From contig CAWIOK010000023.1 in assembly GCA_963837655.1 (NCBI GenBank), positions 310,001 to 374,000 on the forward strand: a stretch of 64,000 bases of DNA, read 5' to 3'. The notes below the pieces were generated by a model. It searched no databases, was not told the DNA's origin, and was given only the letters and a program-made list of their open reading frames with translations. A program made the position numbers and the translations under genes. Each line of letters opens with the position of its first letter. Position 1 is the stretch's first letter. Shown piece by piece: positions 53,568 to 62,834 of this stretch. This DNA comes from CAVVSD01 sp963837655. Lineage in GTDB: Bacteria; Actinomycetota; Thermoleophilia; Solirubrobacterales; Solirubrobacteraceae.

Positions 53568-54088
53568 CAGGTGCCTCCGGGAACGGTCAGCGGCGGGCCC
53601 TCGCGGCGCACGCCCTCCTCGACGGGCAGGGCGGCGAGCGCGTCGCTGCAGCGGGTCCCGTCGGGTGTGGTCAGGTCGAAGTCCAGCTCCAGCAGCGGGA
53701 TGAGGACGAAGCGTCGCGACAGCACCTCGGGGTGCGGCAGCGACAGGCGCTCGGACGTGTAGGTGCGGTCGCCGAGAAGCAGCAGGTCGACGTCGATCGG
53801 GCGCGGCCCGTGGCGCACGTAGCCCTGCCCGGGCTGCGCGCGACCCATCTCGCGCTCGGTGGCCTTGCAGGCATCGAGCAGGGCCTCGGGGTCCAGGTCG
53901 GTGTCGATCCGCAGGCAGGCGTTCAGGAAGCTCGCCTGGTCGAGGATCTCGCCGACCGGATCGGTGTCGTACGTGCTCGAGGACGCCAGCACGGTGACCC
54001 CCAGGACGCCGAGGGCGTCCGTCGCCGCCTGCAGCTGTTCGCGGCGGTCGCCGACGTTGGAGCCGAGTCCGAGGTAGCCGATGGTCAT
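53567..54088 (-). CDS. folK: 2-amino-4-hydroxy-6-hydroxymethyldihydropteridine pyrophosphokinase
   Basis: The protein has 173 residues from ATG 54088 (ATGA overlap with the thioesterase). It transfers pyrophosphate from ATP to the pterin in folate synthesis. Motifs: YLGLGSNVGDRREQL (5-19), FLNACLRIDTDL, and the signature GPRPIDVDLLLLGDR (about 96-110). Slightly long at the C-terminus. It is separated from folB by the thioesterase gene. Confidence 0.96.
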   Translation of the reverse strand: MTIGYLGLGSNVGDRREQLQAATDALGVLGVTVLASSSTYDTDPVGEILDQASFLNACLRIDTDLDPEALLDACKATEREMGRAQPGQGYVRHGPRPIDVDLLLLGDRTYTSERLSLPHPEVLSRRFVLIPLLELDFDLTTPDGTRCSDALAALPVEEGVRREGPPLTVPGGT

Positions 54089-54900
54089 GCCATGAGGCGC
54101 GCCACTGCGAGCTGGCGCGAGGTTGCGAGCAGGGTCCCGTCCGGTGCCCACAGCTCGCCATCCTCCTCGACGAAGCCGTCCTTCGCGGTCCGTGACGTGA
54201 AGCGGACCATGACAGGCGCGGCCGGATCGAGCGCGGCAGCCACGGAGGGAGCGCGGAAGTGGATCGTGAGATCGATGGTCGGGACGGCGGCGGGCCGCGC
54301 GACGCGGACGAACGACGCCGGCCACCACGCGTCGAGGTACTGGGCGAGCAGGGGTGCGTCGGGCGCTCGCGGCTCCTTCAGGCGCAGCCACCCTCCCGTG
54401 ATCGCCTCGGCGACCGGCTCGTCGCGCAGGGGGACCGGGCCGAGCGCCGGCCGGTAGTCGAACATGCTCGCGATCGGGAAGAGGTCGGTGCCCCACTCGA
54501 GCACCGGCACGTCCCGTGCGGCGGGCATCGACGGCGGGGGCGTCGCGAAGTCCACGGCCGACGGGTAGTCGCCCGCGAGGACGCCGAGCGCGACGATGGA
54601 CGTGCGCCCGTCCTGCGTGAGCCGCGCGCTCGCACTCGTGAGCGTCCGGCCGGAGCGCTCGATCTGGACCTGCACGGTGGCGTGGCCCGGCTGCGGGGAG
54701 GCGAGGTACTGCAGGGTCAGCGAGCGGGGGAACCGCTCCGGCTGCCCGACGACGGCGATCATCGCGTTGAGCACGACCGCGGCGATGTAGCCGCCGTTCA
54801 GGCCGGCGGGCGCGGTCCACGTCGCGTCGAGGAGCACGGCCACCCGGCCCTCCCCCTCGTCCTGCACCGCGATGGCGCCGTCGAACGGGCCCGCTACCAC
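54085..54900 (-). CDS. TesB-like acyl-CoA thioesterase family protein
   Basis: The protein has 271 residues from GTG 54900; an in-frame reading upstream runs through the paired hairpins and is rejected. The double hotdog arrangement is seen: LNGGYIAAVVLNAMIAVVG (about 32-50), where the NGGY motif is common in this family, LTLQYLASPQPGHATVQVQ, and a second unit with DLTIHFRAPS. The C-terminal GLxA-like WAPDGTLLATSRQLA is also typical. It would hydrolyse an acyl-CoA; the acyl chain is unknown. It sits within the folate operon without an obvious folate function. Confidence 0.78.
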   Translation of the reverse strand: MVAGPFDGAIAVQDEGEGRVAVLLDATWTAPAGLNGGYIAAVVLNAMIAVVGQPERFPRSLTLQYLASPQPGHATVQVQIERSGRTLTSASARLTQDGRTSIVALGVLAGDYPSAVDFATPPPSMPAARDVPVLEWGTDLFPIASMFDYRPALGPVPLRDEPVAEAITGGWLRLKEPRAPDAPLLAQYLDAWWPASFVRVARPAAVPTIDLTIHFRAPSVAAALDPAAPVMVRFTSRTAKDGFVEEDGELWAPDGTLLATSRQLAVARLMA

Positions 54901-54917
54901 CGGCCCTGCCTGACGCC

Positions 54918-54958
54918 GCGAGAAGCTTGCTTCTCGCAATCGAAGGCGAAGCCTTCGA
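54918..54958 (-). terminator. Two tandem hairpins between folB and the thioesterase gene
   Basis: GCGAGAAG (54918-54925) pairs with CTTCTCGC (54930-54937) over CTTG; TCGAAGGC (54940-54947) pairs with GCCTTCGA (54951-54958) over GAA. Each stem is 8 bp and perfect. They lie 4-44 nt after the folB stop on the minus strand and end 18 nt before the thioesterase GTG. The arrangement repeats that at 18432-18484. May attenuate or terminate. Confidence 0.55.
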
Positions 54959-54961
54959 CCA

Positions 54962-55432
54962 CTACTCGTCGAGCTCCCGCCAGACGGTGACCGAGGCCTC
55001 GTCAACCGGCAGCGGGATCGGCGGCTCGGGCTTGGACGCCTTGACCATCACCGAGTGCACGTCGAAGTCGTCCAGGAGCCGGTCGGCGATGGCCGTGGCC
55101 AGGCGCTCGAGCGTGCGGTAGGAGCGCTGCTGGGCGATGAGCGCCGCGAGCTGGCAGACCTCGCCGTAGTCGACGGTGTCGGCGACGTCGTCGGTCGTCG
55201 TCGCGTCGTTGCGCAGCATGTCGAGCGTGATGTCGAGCACGAGGCGTTGGCCCACCTCGCGCTCGGCCGCGCTCACGCCGTGGTGCGTGTAGAGGGAGAG
55301 CCCGCTGATCTCGATCGAGACCGGCGTGTCGGGGACGTCGTCCTCGTCCTCGTCCTCGTCGGGCTCGTCGGCGGGGTCCTCGTCTACGACGTCGTCCTCG
55401 TCGAGGTCGTCGATGTCGTCGCTCCGGTCCAC
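54962..55432 (-). CDS. folB: Dihydroneopterin aldolase with acidic N-terminal extension
   Basis: The protein has 156 residues from GTG 55432, which is the only standard start ahead of the conserved domain. Residues 2-35 are extremely acidic (23 of 34 Asp/Glu, including PDEDEDEDDVPD). The enzyme domain follows: EISGLSLYTHHGVSAAEREVGQ (about 41-62), YGEVCQLAALIAQQRSYRTLE and KASKPEPPIPLPVDEASV. It cleaves dihydroneopterin to the pterin used by FolK. The extension is encoded by 49 nt that also encode the C-terminus of FolP in another frame. Confidence 0.92.
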   Translation of the reverse strand: MDRSDDIDDLDEDDVVDEDPADEPDEDEDEDDVPDTPVSIEISGLSLYTHHGVSAAEREVGQRLVLDITLDMLRNDATTTDDVADTVDYGEVCQLAALIAQQRSYRTLERLATAIADRLLDDFDVHSVMVKASKPEPPIPLPVDEASVTVWRELDE

Positions 55433-56238
55433 TGGCCGCGGAACGTAGCAGCAGCAAGGTCCAACGCCTGGGCGACGGCCGCCACGTCGTGGACGCGGAA
55501 GACCTCCGCGCCGTTGCCGAGCGCGATGACGTTCGTCGCGATCGTCCCCGGCACGCGGCCCTCGATCTCCTGGCCGCTGATCCTCCCGATGAACCCCTTG
55601 CGCGACGTCCCGACCACGATCGGGCGGCCGATCGCGGCCAGCTCGTCCAGCCGGCCGAGCAGCGCGAGGTTGTGATCGACGTTCTTGCCGAAGCCGATCC
55701 CCGGGTCCAGCCAGACCTTGTCCTCGGCGATGCCGGCGGCCGTCGCGTGCTCCAGACGCTCGATCAGGAAGGCCTTGATGTCGTCGACGACGTCGTCGTA
55801 GTGCGGGTCGTCCTGCATCGTCCTGGGCTCGCCGAGCATGTGCATGAGGCAGACGGTCACGCCCCGCTCGGCGCACAGCACGGCGAGGTCGGGGTCGTCG
55901 CGCAGTGCCGTGACGTCGTTGACGATGTCGGCGCCTGCATCGATCGCGGCTGCCGCGACGGCGGCTTTGGTGGTGTCGACCGACAGACGGGCGTCGACGC
56001 CGCGCAGACCCTCGAACACGGGCACGATGCGGCGCAGCTGCTCGTCGGCCGCCACGGGGTTCGCGCCCGGGCGGGTTGACTCCCCACCGATGTCCAGGAT
56101 CCCGGCGCCGTCGGCCACGAGCCGCAGGGCGTGCGCGATCGCCTTGTCCGGATCGAGCCACTGGCCCCCGTCGGAGAAGGAGTCGGGGGTGACGTTGACG
56201 ATCCCCATGACGACGGGGTCGTGCACCTGGATGATCAT
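55384..56238 (-). CDS. folP: Dihydropteroate synthase
   Basis: The protein has 284 residues from ATG 56238. It condenses pterin pyrophosphate with p-aminobenzoate. Motifs: VMGIVNVTPDSFSDGGQWL (10-28), the pABA loop ILDIGGESTRPGANPV (about 47-62), NDVTAL and the C-terminal LDPGIGFGKNVDHN and VGTSRKGFIG. The last 12 residues are Thr/Ser-rich low-complexity sequence (ATTSTTSTRTTS) because this stretch overlaps the acidic N-terminus of FolB in another frame. Starts 13 nt after the SDR stop. Confidence 0.97.
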   Translation of the reverse strand: MIIQVHDPVVMGIVNVTPDSFSDGGQWLDPDKAIAHALRLVADGAGILDIGGESTRPGANPVAADEQLRRIVPVFEGLRGVDARLSVDTTKAAVAAAAIDAGADIVNDVTALRDDPDLAVLCAERGVTVCLMHMLGEPRTMQDDPHYDDVVDDIKAFLIERLEHATAAGIAEDKVWLDPGIGFGKNVDHNLALLGRLDELAAIGRPIVVGTSRKGFIGRISGQEIEGRVPGTIATNVIALGNGAEVFRVHDVAAVAQALDLAAATFRGQWTGATTSTTSTRTTS

Positions 56239-56251
56239 GTCCCGCCCACCC

Positions 56252-57034
56252 TCACCAGCCGCCCATCCCCGGCTGGTTCTGACCGCCGTCGACGATGAGC
56301 TCGGTGCCGTTGATCCAGCTTGCGCGGGGCGAGAGCAGGAACGCGGCGGCGTCGGCGACCTCCTCGACCGTGCCCAGGCGCGCGAACGGGAACTCGTCCC
56401 TCGCGAACGCCGCGAAGGCGTCGGGATCGTCGATGCGGCGCCGGTCCCAGGAGCCTCCCTGAAACAGGATCGAGCCGGGGCTGAGCGCGTTCACGCGGAT
56501 CCCGCCGGGACCGAGCTCGCGGCCCAGCGAGACGGCAAGGTGGACCTCCGCCGCCTTCGCGGCCGCGTACTGGGCCTTGGGCTGCGGCCGGGAGCCGGAG
56601 ATGGACGCGATGACGAGCGCGGCGCCGCCGCCGCGCACCTGCAGGAGGGGCACCGCGGCGCGGATGAGCACGGCGGCGTGGACGACGTTGAGCTCCATGG
56701 TCCGGCGCCAGTCGTCGCCGATCGTCTCCACGAGGTCGTTGCCACCGGCACTGCCGCCCGCGTTGGCGACGACGAGATCGAGCCCTCCGAGCGCCTGCGC
56801 GGCGTCGTGGACGAAGCCCTCCAGCTGCGCGTCGTCGGTGACGTCGACGGACGCTCCGAAGACGCGGGCGCCCGTGGCCGCGAGCGCCTCGACGGCCTCG
56901 GAGACCGCGGTGGCGTCGCGCGCGCAGATCGCGAGGGCGCAACCCTCCGCGGCAAGCCGCCCGGCGATCGCCCTGCCGATGCCGCGGGTCGCTCCTGTGA
57001 CGAGCGCGACCCTTCCCGCGAGCTCGAGGTCCAT
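56252..57034 (-). CDS. Short-chain dehydrogenase/reductase (3-oxoacyl-ACP reductase-like)
   Basis: The protein has 260 residues, normal for the SDR family. NAD(P)-binding TGATRGIGRAIA is at about 14-25, NAGG at about 90-93, the catalytic serine in VIASISGSRP and the YxxxK pair in QYAAAKAA (about 155-162), and the C-terminal LIVDGGQNQPG. It resembles FabG-type or glucose-dehydrogenase-type reductases; the substrate is unknown. TAGCCT stands 7 nt before the ATG without a Shine-Dalgarno sequence, so it may have its own leaderless promoter downstream of the ftsH hairpin. It leads the folate cluster. Confidence 0.87.
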   Translation of the reverse strand: MDLELAGRVALVTGATRGIGRAIAGRLAAEGCALAICARDATAVSEAVEALAATGARVFGASVDVTDDAQLEGFVHDAAQALGGLDLVVANAGGSAGGNDLVETIGDDWRRTMELNVVHAAVLIRAAVPLLQVRGGGAALVIASISGSRPQPKAQYAAAKAAEVHLAVSLGRELGPGGIRVNALSPGSILFQGGSWDRRRIDDPDAFAAFARDEFPFARLGTVEEVADAAAFLLSPRASWINGTELIVDGGQNQPGMGGW

Positions 57035-57078
57035 TGTCTGCAGGCTATCCCCGAGGGGACGACTCCATGAACGACGAA

Positions 57079-57102
57079 CGCCGGAGCCCGAGGGCTCCGG
57101 CG
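57079..57102 (-). terminator. Hairpin downstream of ftsH
   Basis: CGCCGGAGCC (57079-57088) pairs with GGCTCCGGCG (57093-57102) over a 4-nt loop, extended by an A-T pair at 57078/57103. It is 28 nt past the ftsH stop on the minus strand and before the SDR gene. Very stable; no U-tract. Confidence 0.7.
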
Positions 57103-57130
57103 TCGTGCAGCTGGTCCGTCGAGCCGCCGG

Positions 57131-59113
<1,983 letters not shown>

Positions 59114-59182
59114 GGGACGTCTGAGCGTAGCAGTCGGGCAGTGCGTGAAATGCAGGTGGACAAAGGGCCGACGCGCCCCCGG

Positions 59183-59710
59183 TCAGGTGTTCAGGACCGC
59201 CACGTAGGGCAGGTTCCGGTAGCGCTCCCCGTAGTCGAGGCCGTACCCGACGACGAAGCGGTCCGGGATCTCGAAGCCCACGTAGCGGGGGCTGAGCTCG
59301 ACCCGGCGGCGCTCGGGCTTTGTCAGCAGCGCGCACACCTCGAGCGACCGCGGCCCGCGCGCGCCGAGGTTGCGCAACAGGTACTGCAGCGTCAGGCCGG
59401 AGTCGACGATGTCCTCGACGATGAGGACGTCGCGCCCCTCGATCGCCGCGTCGAGGTCCTTGAGGATGCGCACGACGCCGGAGGACTCCGTCGCCGACCC
59501 GTAGGACGCGACCGCCATGAAGTCGACCTCGCAGGAGACGTCGAGCGACCGCATGAGGTCCGACAGGAAGAAGACGGCGCCCTTGAGCACGCCGATGAGC
59601 AGGATCTCGCGACCCTGGTAGTCCCGGGAGATCTCGGCGCCGAGCTCTCGGACGCGTCGTGCGAGCTCGTCGGGCTGGACCAGGATCTCGCCGACGGCGG
59701 GGTCACGCAT
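59183..59710 (-). CDS. hpt: Hypoxanthine-guanine phosphoribosyltransferase
   Basis: The protein has 175 residues from ATG 59710. It salvages hypoxanthine and guanine with PRPP. The PRPP-binding signature is DVLIVEDIVDSGLTLQYL (about 96-113), ILLIGVLKGAVFFLSDLM is the second conserved loop (about 35-52), and the C-terminal RFVVGYGLDYGERYRNLPYVA binds the purine. A TAGAAT element 8 nt before the ATG includes the tilS stop codon; there is no Shine-Dalgarno sequence. Order tilS-hpt-ftsH is widely conserved. Confidence 0.97.
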   Translation of the reverse strand: MRDPAVGEILVQPDELARRVRELGAEISRDYQGREILLIGVLKGAVFFLSDLMRSLDVSCEVDFMAVASYGSATESSGVVRILKDLDAAIEGRDVLIVEDIVDSGLTLQYLLRNLGARGPRSLEVCALLTKPERRRVELSPRYVGFEIPDRFVVGYGLDYGERYRNLPYVAVLNT

Positions 59711-59721
59711 CCAACGGGATT

Positions 59722-60654
59722 CTAGGTGTCCTGCAGCGGCGGCGTTCGCTCCATGTGCAGCTCGCCGCCGGAGACGACCGCGCGGACGCCCTCGCCGACG
59801 TCCAGCGCGCCGTCCCGTAGCGCGATCAAGTCGGCCAGACGCCCAGGCGCGCGGGGGCACAACCGCCCCGCGGCGTCCTCCGCGAGCCGCCGGACGACGA
59901 GCCGCGCCAGGGCCGGCGGGAGCACCGCGAGATGTTGCGTGCCCACGTGGTCGCGGCCGCCGAGCACCGTCGCCACCAGCTCGTCGAGCACCTCGCCCTC
60001 CTCCCGGAGGATCGCTGCCGTGCGCACGACGTTGCGCTCCGCGGCGGGATGCAGGGCGCGCAGCGCAGGCACGAGGCCCTCGCGTACGCGCGTGCGCGTG
60101 TAGGAGTCGCTCGAGTTCGAGGAGTCCTCTCGCCACGCGAGGCCGCGGGCGCGGCAGTGCGCCGCCGTCTCGTCGCGGCCGACGTCGAGGAGCGGCCGCA
60201 CGAGCAGGCCGTCCCGCGGGCGCATCCCGAGGAGCGCCCGCCGGCCGGGGGAGGCCGCCAGGCGGTACAGGATCGTCTCGGCCTGGTCGCTCATGGTGTG
60301 CCCCGTCGCAACACGCGCGCGGCGTGCCGTCGCGAGCCCGGCGGCGGCGCCGAGGCGGTGGTCGCGGGCCCAGGCCTGCAGGTTGCCCACACGCGGCGCC
60401 GCCCCGGAGCGCTCGACGACGAGCTCGACGCCCAGCTCCGCCGTCAGCGCGCGGCAGAACGCCTCGTCGCCCTCGGACTCCTCCCCCCGAAGGCCGTGGT
60501 TGATGTGCAGCGCGACGACCGACGACGCGCCCGCGATGCGCACCGCGACGTCGAGGAGGCAGACCGAGTCGCGCCCGCCGCTCAGCAGCACGACGACCGG
60601 ATCGCCGGGCGCCAGCAGCCCGGTCGCGGCCACCCGGTCGAGGAGGTCGCTCAT
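59722..60654 (-). CDS. tilS: tRNA(Ile)-lysidine synthetase
   Basis: The protein has 310 residues. It attaches lysine to C34 of the CAU tRNA-Ile so that it reads AUA. The PP-loop motif SGGRDSVCLLDVA is at about 25-37. VVALHINHGLRGEESEGDEAFC and VATGHTMSDQAETILYRLA are the further N-type ATPase motifs. Short for the family: only the catalytic domain and a small C-terminal part remain, as usual in actinobacteria. It overlaps the stop of the MerR/cyclase gene (ATGA). Confidence 0.96.
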   Translation of the reverse strand: MSDLLDRVAATGLLAPGDPVVVLLSGGRDSVCLLDVAVRIAGASSVVALHINHGLRGEESEGDEAFCRALTAELGVELVVERSGAAPRVGNLQAWARDHRLGAAAGLATARRARVATGHTMSDQAETILYRLAASPGRRALLGMRPRDGLLVRPLLDVGRDETAAHCRARGLAWREDSSNSSDSYTRTRVREGLVPALRALHPAAERNVVRTAAILREEGEVLDELVATVLGGRDHVGTQHLAVLPPALARLVVRRLAEDAAGRLCPRAPGRLADLIALRDGALDVGEGVRAVVSGGELHMERTPPLQDT

Positions 60655-61838
60655 CTGCGGGGGTAGGCGAGGAAGAGCTCGGTCGCCTGCGCGAAGCCCT
60701 TCAGGCGGACCTCGCCGATCCGCTCGCGCGCCAGCCCGTTGCCCGCCGCCTCGTCGACCGCGCGCGTGACGAGGACCTCGCCGCCGGCCGCGCGCGCGGC
60801 GACGCGCGACGCGAGGTTGACCTCGCGCCCGTAGTACTCGCCGTCGCGGTAGAGGACCTCGCCGACGTGCAGCCCGATCCGTGACTGCGGGCGACGGCCC
60901 ACGCGCCCGGCCTGGAACGCCACCGCCCAGGCCGTGAGCGCGACGACGTCGGACCCGACGACCATCACCTCGTCGCCGATCTCCTTCACGACCCGCGCAC
61001 TGGAGGGCAGCGACCGCTCGACCTCCTCGATGAAGCGCTCGACGGCGAGCACCGCCTCCTCGTCGCCCAGCTCCTCGGTCATGCGCGTGTAGCCCGCAAG
61101 GTCCGCGAATGCGATCGCGACCCGCAGCCGCCCGGGAAGGCGCGGACCGTCGTTGGTGTCCTCGTCCTCCATGTGGCCGATGACGTCCTGGGCGACGAAG
61201 CGCCGCAGGTGGCGCCGGTGGACGCGGTGCATGATCGGCGCGGCGAGCGGGAGGACACCGCGGACGAGGTCCTCCATCTCCTCGGCGATGCGCTCGCCGG
61301 GCACACCGTCCTGCATGAGCGGCTCGTGCACGTAGAGGTGGAACAGCCGCACCTCGGCGTCGGCCACCTGCGCGAGCGCATGGCCGTAGACGCGCAGGAG
61401 CTGCAGTAACGCGACGCGCGGCAGACCCGCCTGCGCCGCGCGGGCGATGTCCGCGAGCAGCACGACGTCGTCGGGCCCGAGGCGCGGCTCGCGCCCGCCG
61501 GCGACCGGGAAGCCCATCGCGGCGAGCGCCTCGATGACGAAGTCCGGCTCCAGGCCCACCTCCGCGGCGGCGTCGGCGAGCGACACCTCGGGGCCCGGCG
61601 TGCCGAGCAGGTGCTCGATCCCTCCGAAGGCGAGCGCGCCCCGCTCCTCGGCATCGCGGATCTGCTCGGGGCTGTGACCCCGCGCCTGCAGCCGGGCGAC
61701 GAGCCGAGCCTGCGCGGCGACCTCGGGCGTCCAGGTGCCGCCGAAACGTGGAAGCAGCCCGTCACGGATCCAGACCCGGAGGGTCCCGGGCGTGATGCCC
61801 GCGCGCCGCGCGACCTCGTCCTCGCTCAGCGAGTCCAT
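60651..61838 (-). CDS. MerR-type HTH fused to a class III adenylate/guanylate cyclase
   Basis: The protein has 395 residues. Residues 5-60 form a MerR-like winged helix (EVARRAGITPGTLRVWIRDG and QARGHSPEQI). A second HTH-like or adenylate-cyclase-regulatory helical region follows (85-200). The class III cyclase domain begins at about 217: AFADLAGYTRMTEELGDEEA with the first metal aspartate, then KEIGDEVMVVG with the second, and IGLHVGEVLYRDGEYYGREVNLASRV. The substrate-specifying and transition-state residues cannot be fixed by eye; the YGREVNLASRV segment has the expected asparagine. It would make cAMP or cGMP in response to the N-terminal part. Its stop overlaps the tilS start. Confidence 0.88.
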   Translation of the reverse strand: MDSLSEDEVARRAGITPGTLRVWIRDGLLPRFGGTWTPEVAAQARLVARLQARGHSPEQIRDAEERGALAFGGIEHLLGTPGPEVSLADAAAEVGLEPDFVIEALAAMGFPVAGGREPRLGPDDVVLLADIARAAQAGLPRVALLQLLRVYGHALAQVADAEVRLFHLYVHEPLMQDGVPGERIAEEMEDLVRGVLPLAAPIMHRVHRRHLRRFVAQDVIGHMEDEDTNDGPRLPGRLRVAIAFADLAGYTRMTEELGDEEAVLAVERFIEEVERSLPSSARVVKEIGDEVMVVGSDVVALTAWAVAFQAGRVGRRPQSRIGLHVGEVLYRDGEYYGREVNLASRVAARAAGGEVLVTRAVDEAAGNGLARERIGEVRLKGFAQATELFLAYPRR

Positions 61839-62058
61839 GCCCTCAGCATGACGACGGCGGGGCGCTCAGGTCCCCGCCGCCCTTGCGGGCAATGCGGCCC
61901 GCTGCCTCGGCCGCGGGGCGCTCGTCGCCAACAAAGGTGACGTCGGCACCTGGCAGGCGGCGCGAGCCGCCCACTCTCCGGCCTTTTGCCTGGTTCAGGT
62001 GCGTCCAGGAGTACTCCCATGCGCGGACCGTGTCAAGCGCGTGGGAGCTTCGGCTGCG
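61839..62058 (-). promoter_or_regulatory. Structured leader/promoter region ahead of the MerR-cyclase gene
   Basis: This 220-nt gap has a TTGACA at 62039-62034 (minus) followed after 17 nt by TACTCC; GGAGTACTCC at about 62006-62015 is a perfect palindrome overlapping that -10. Past it the sequence can fold: GCACCTG (62002-61996) pairs with CAGGTGC (61952-61946), enclosing inner stems built on GGCGGC/GCCGCC. I cannot match it to a named RNA family. It could be a long 5' leader or a small RNA. Confidence 0.45.
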
Positions 62059-62607
62059 TCAGTCCGACTCGGACGCCGGCTTGCGGCGCTTGGGCTTGTC
62101 CGCCTCGGCCGGGGCATCGACCTCGAGGCGCTCCTGGCTCGACGGCACCGCGCGCGGTGCATCGGGCAGTCCCTCGCGCAGCGCTGCGATCTCGCGCGTG
62201 AGCCCGGCGAGCGCCTCCTCGATCGCGCCGCTGCGCTTCCCGAGGGAGGTCTCGACGGCGCGCACCGACTCCTCGCTCGCGGGGGAGGACATCGATCCGA
62301 GACGGCGATCGAGCTTGTCGACGCCGTCCTCGATCGCCTCGAGGCGCTGCGACACCGACCGGATGCGGCGGGTCAATCGCTCGAGATCGGCAGCCGACGG
62401 GAGGTTCAGCGCGCCGAACGCGACGGCCTGCGCCTGGGTCGCCTTCTCGCGCGCCTCGAAGACGCGTCCGATCGCCGTCGTGACGAGCTGGCTCTCGAGC
62501 AGCTCGTTGGCGAGCTTCCCGAGGGCGTCCTCGCCTGATCGCGCGATGCGATCGCGGAGGCCTTGGTCCTGTTGCTCGTCGAGCCCCTGGTGCTGGTCGT
62601 CGCTCAT
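62059..62607 (-). CDS. Coiled-coil protein of unknown function
   Basis: The protein has 182 residues. It is mainly helical: residues 25-65 (SGEDALGKLANELLES, then IGRVFEAREKATQAQAV) and 70-145, with heptad-like spacing in LERLTRRIRSVSQRLEAIEDGVDKLDRRL. The N-terminus is Gln/Asp-rich and the C-terminus basic and Lys/Arg-rich (KPKRRKPASESD). The general layout is like phasins or other polymer-granule proteins, but I do not recognise a family with certainty. TAGCCT stands 8 nt before the ATG and no Shine-Dalgarno sequence. It could be a structural or chromosome-associated protein. Confidence 0.7.
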   Translation of the reverse strand: MSDDQHQGLDEQQDQGLRDRIARSGEDALGKLANELLESQLVTTAIGRVFEAREKATQAQAVAFGALNLPSAADLERLTRRIRSVSQRLEAIEDGVDKLDRRLGSMSSPASEESVRAVETSLGKRSGAIEEALAGLTREIAALREGLPDAPRAVPSSQERLEVDAPAEADKPKRRKPASESD

Positions 62608-62834
62608 TGCTGCGCAGGCTACCCGGCGCGACGCCCCGGCGATCGGATCTAAGCCTCGAGTTGAGGGTTAGTTCTACCCCAAATCGTCCAGTCCGCGGTG
62701 GCTCGATTCAAGAAGCGCCGGGCGAAGACGAACAACCAGGCAGCGAAACCATGCGCCCGTCACTGCGTTCAACCCGAGATGTCGTTGCTAGCGTGCCTCG
62801 ACCCGCAGGTGCCGCTGTGCGGCGCCTCGTCTTC
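62608..62834 (+). promoter_or_regulatory. 227-nt region between the coiled-coil gene and the transglycosylase
   Basis: Divergent promoters are expected here. The coiled-coil gene has a TAGCCT element at 62621-62616 on the minus strand. For the transglycosylase a TTGAGG (around 62663) is a possible -35 without a good -10. There is a long open frame upstream of the chosen start (ATG 62750 also in frame). I looked for a c-di-AMP riboswitch and did not find one. Confidence 0.35.

Noticed and set aside
62608..62834. c-di-AMP (ydaO) riboswitch ahead of the lytic transglycosylase, expected because disA is present and such genes are common targets
   Set aside because: None of the conserved ydaO core sequences is visible in this region, and it is short for that RNA.
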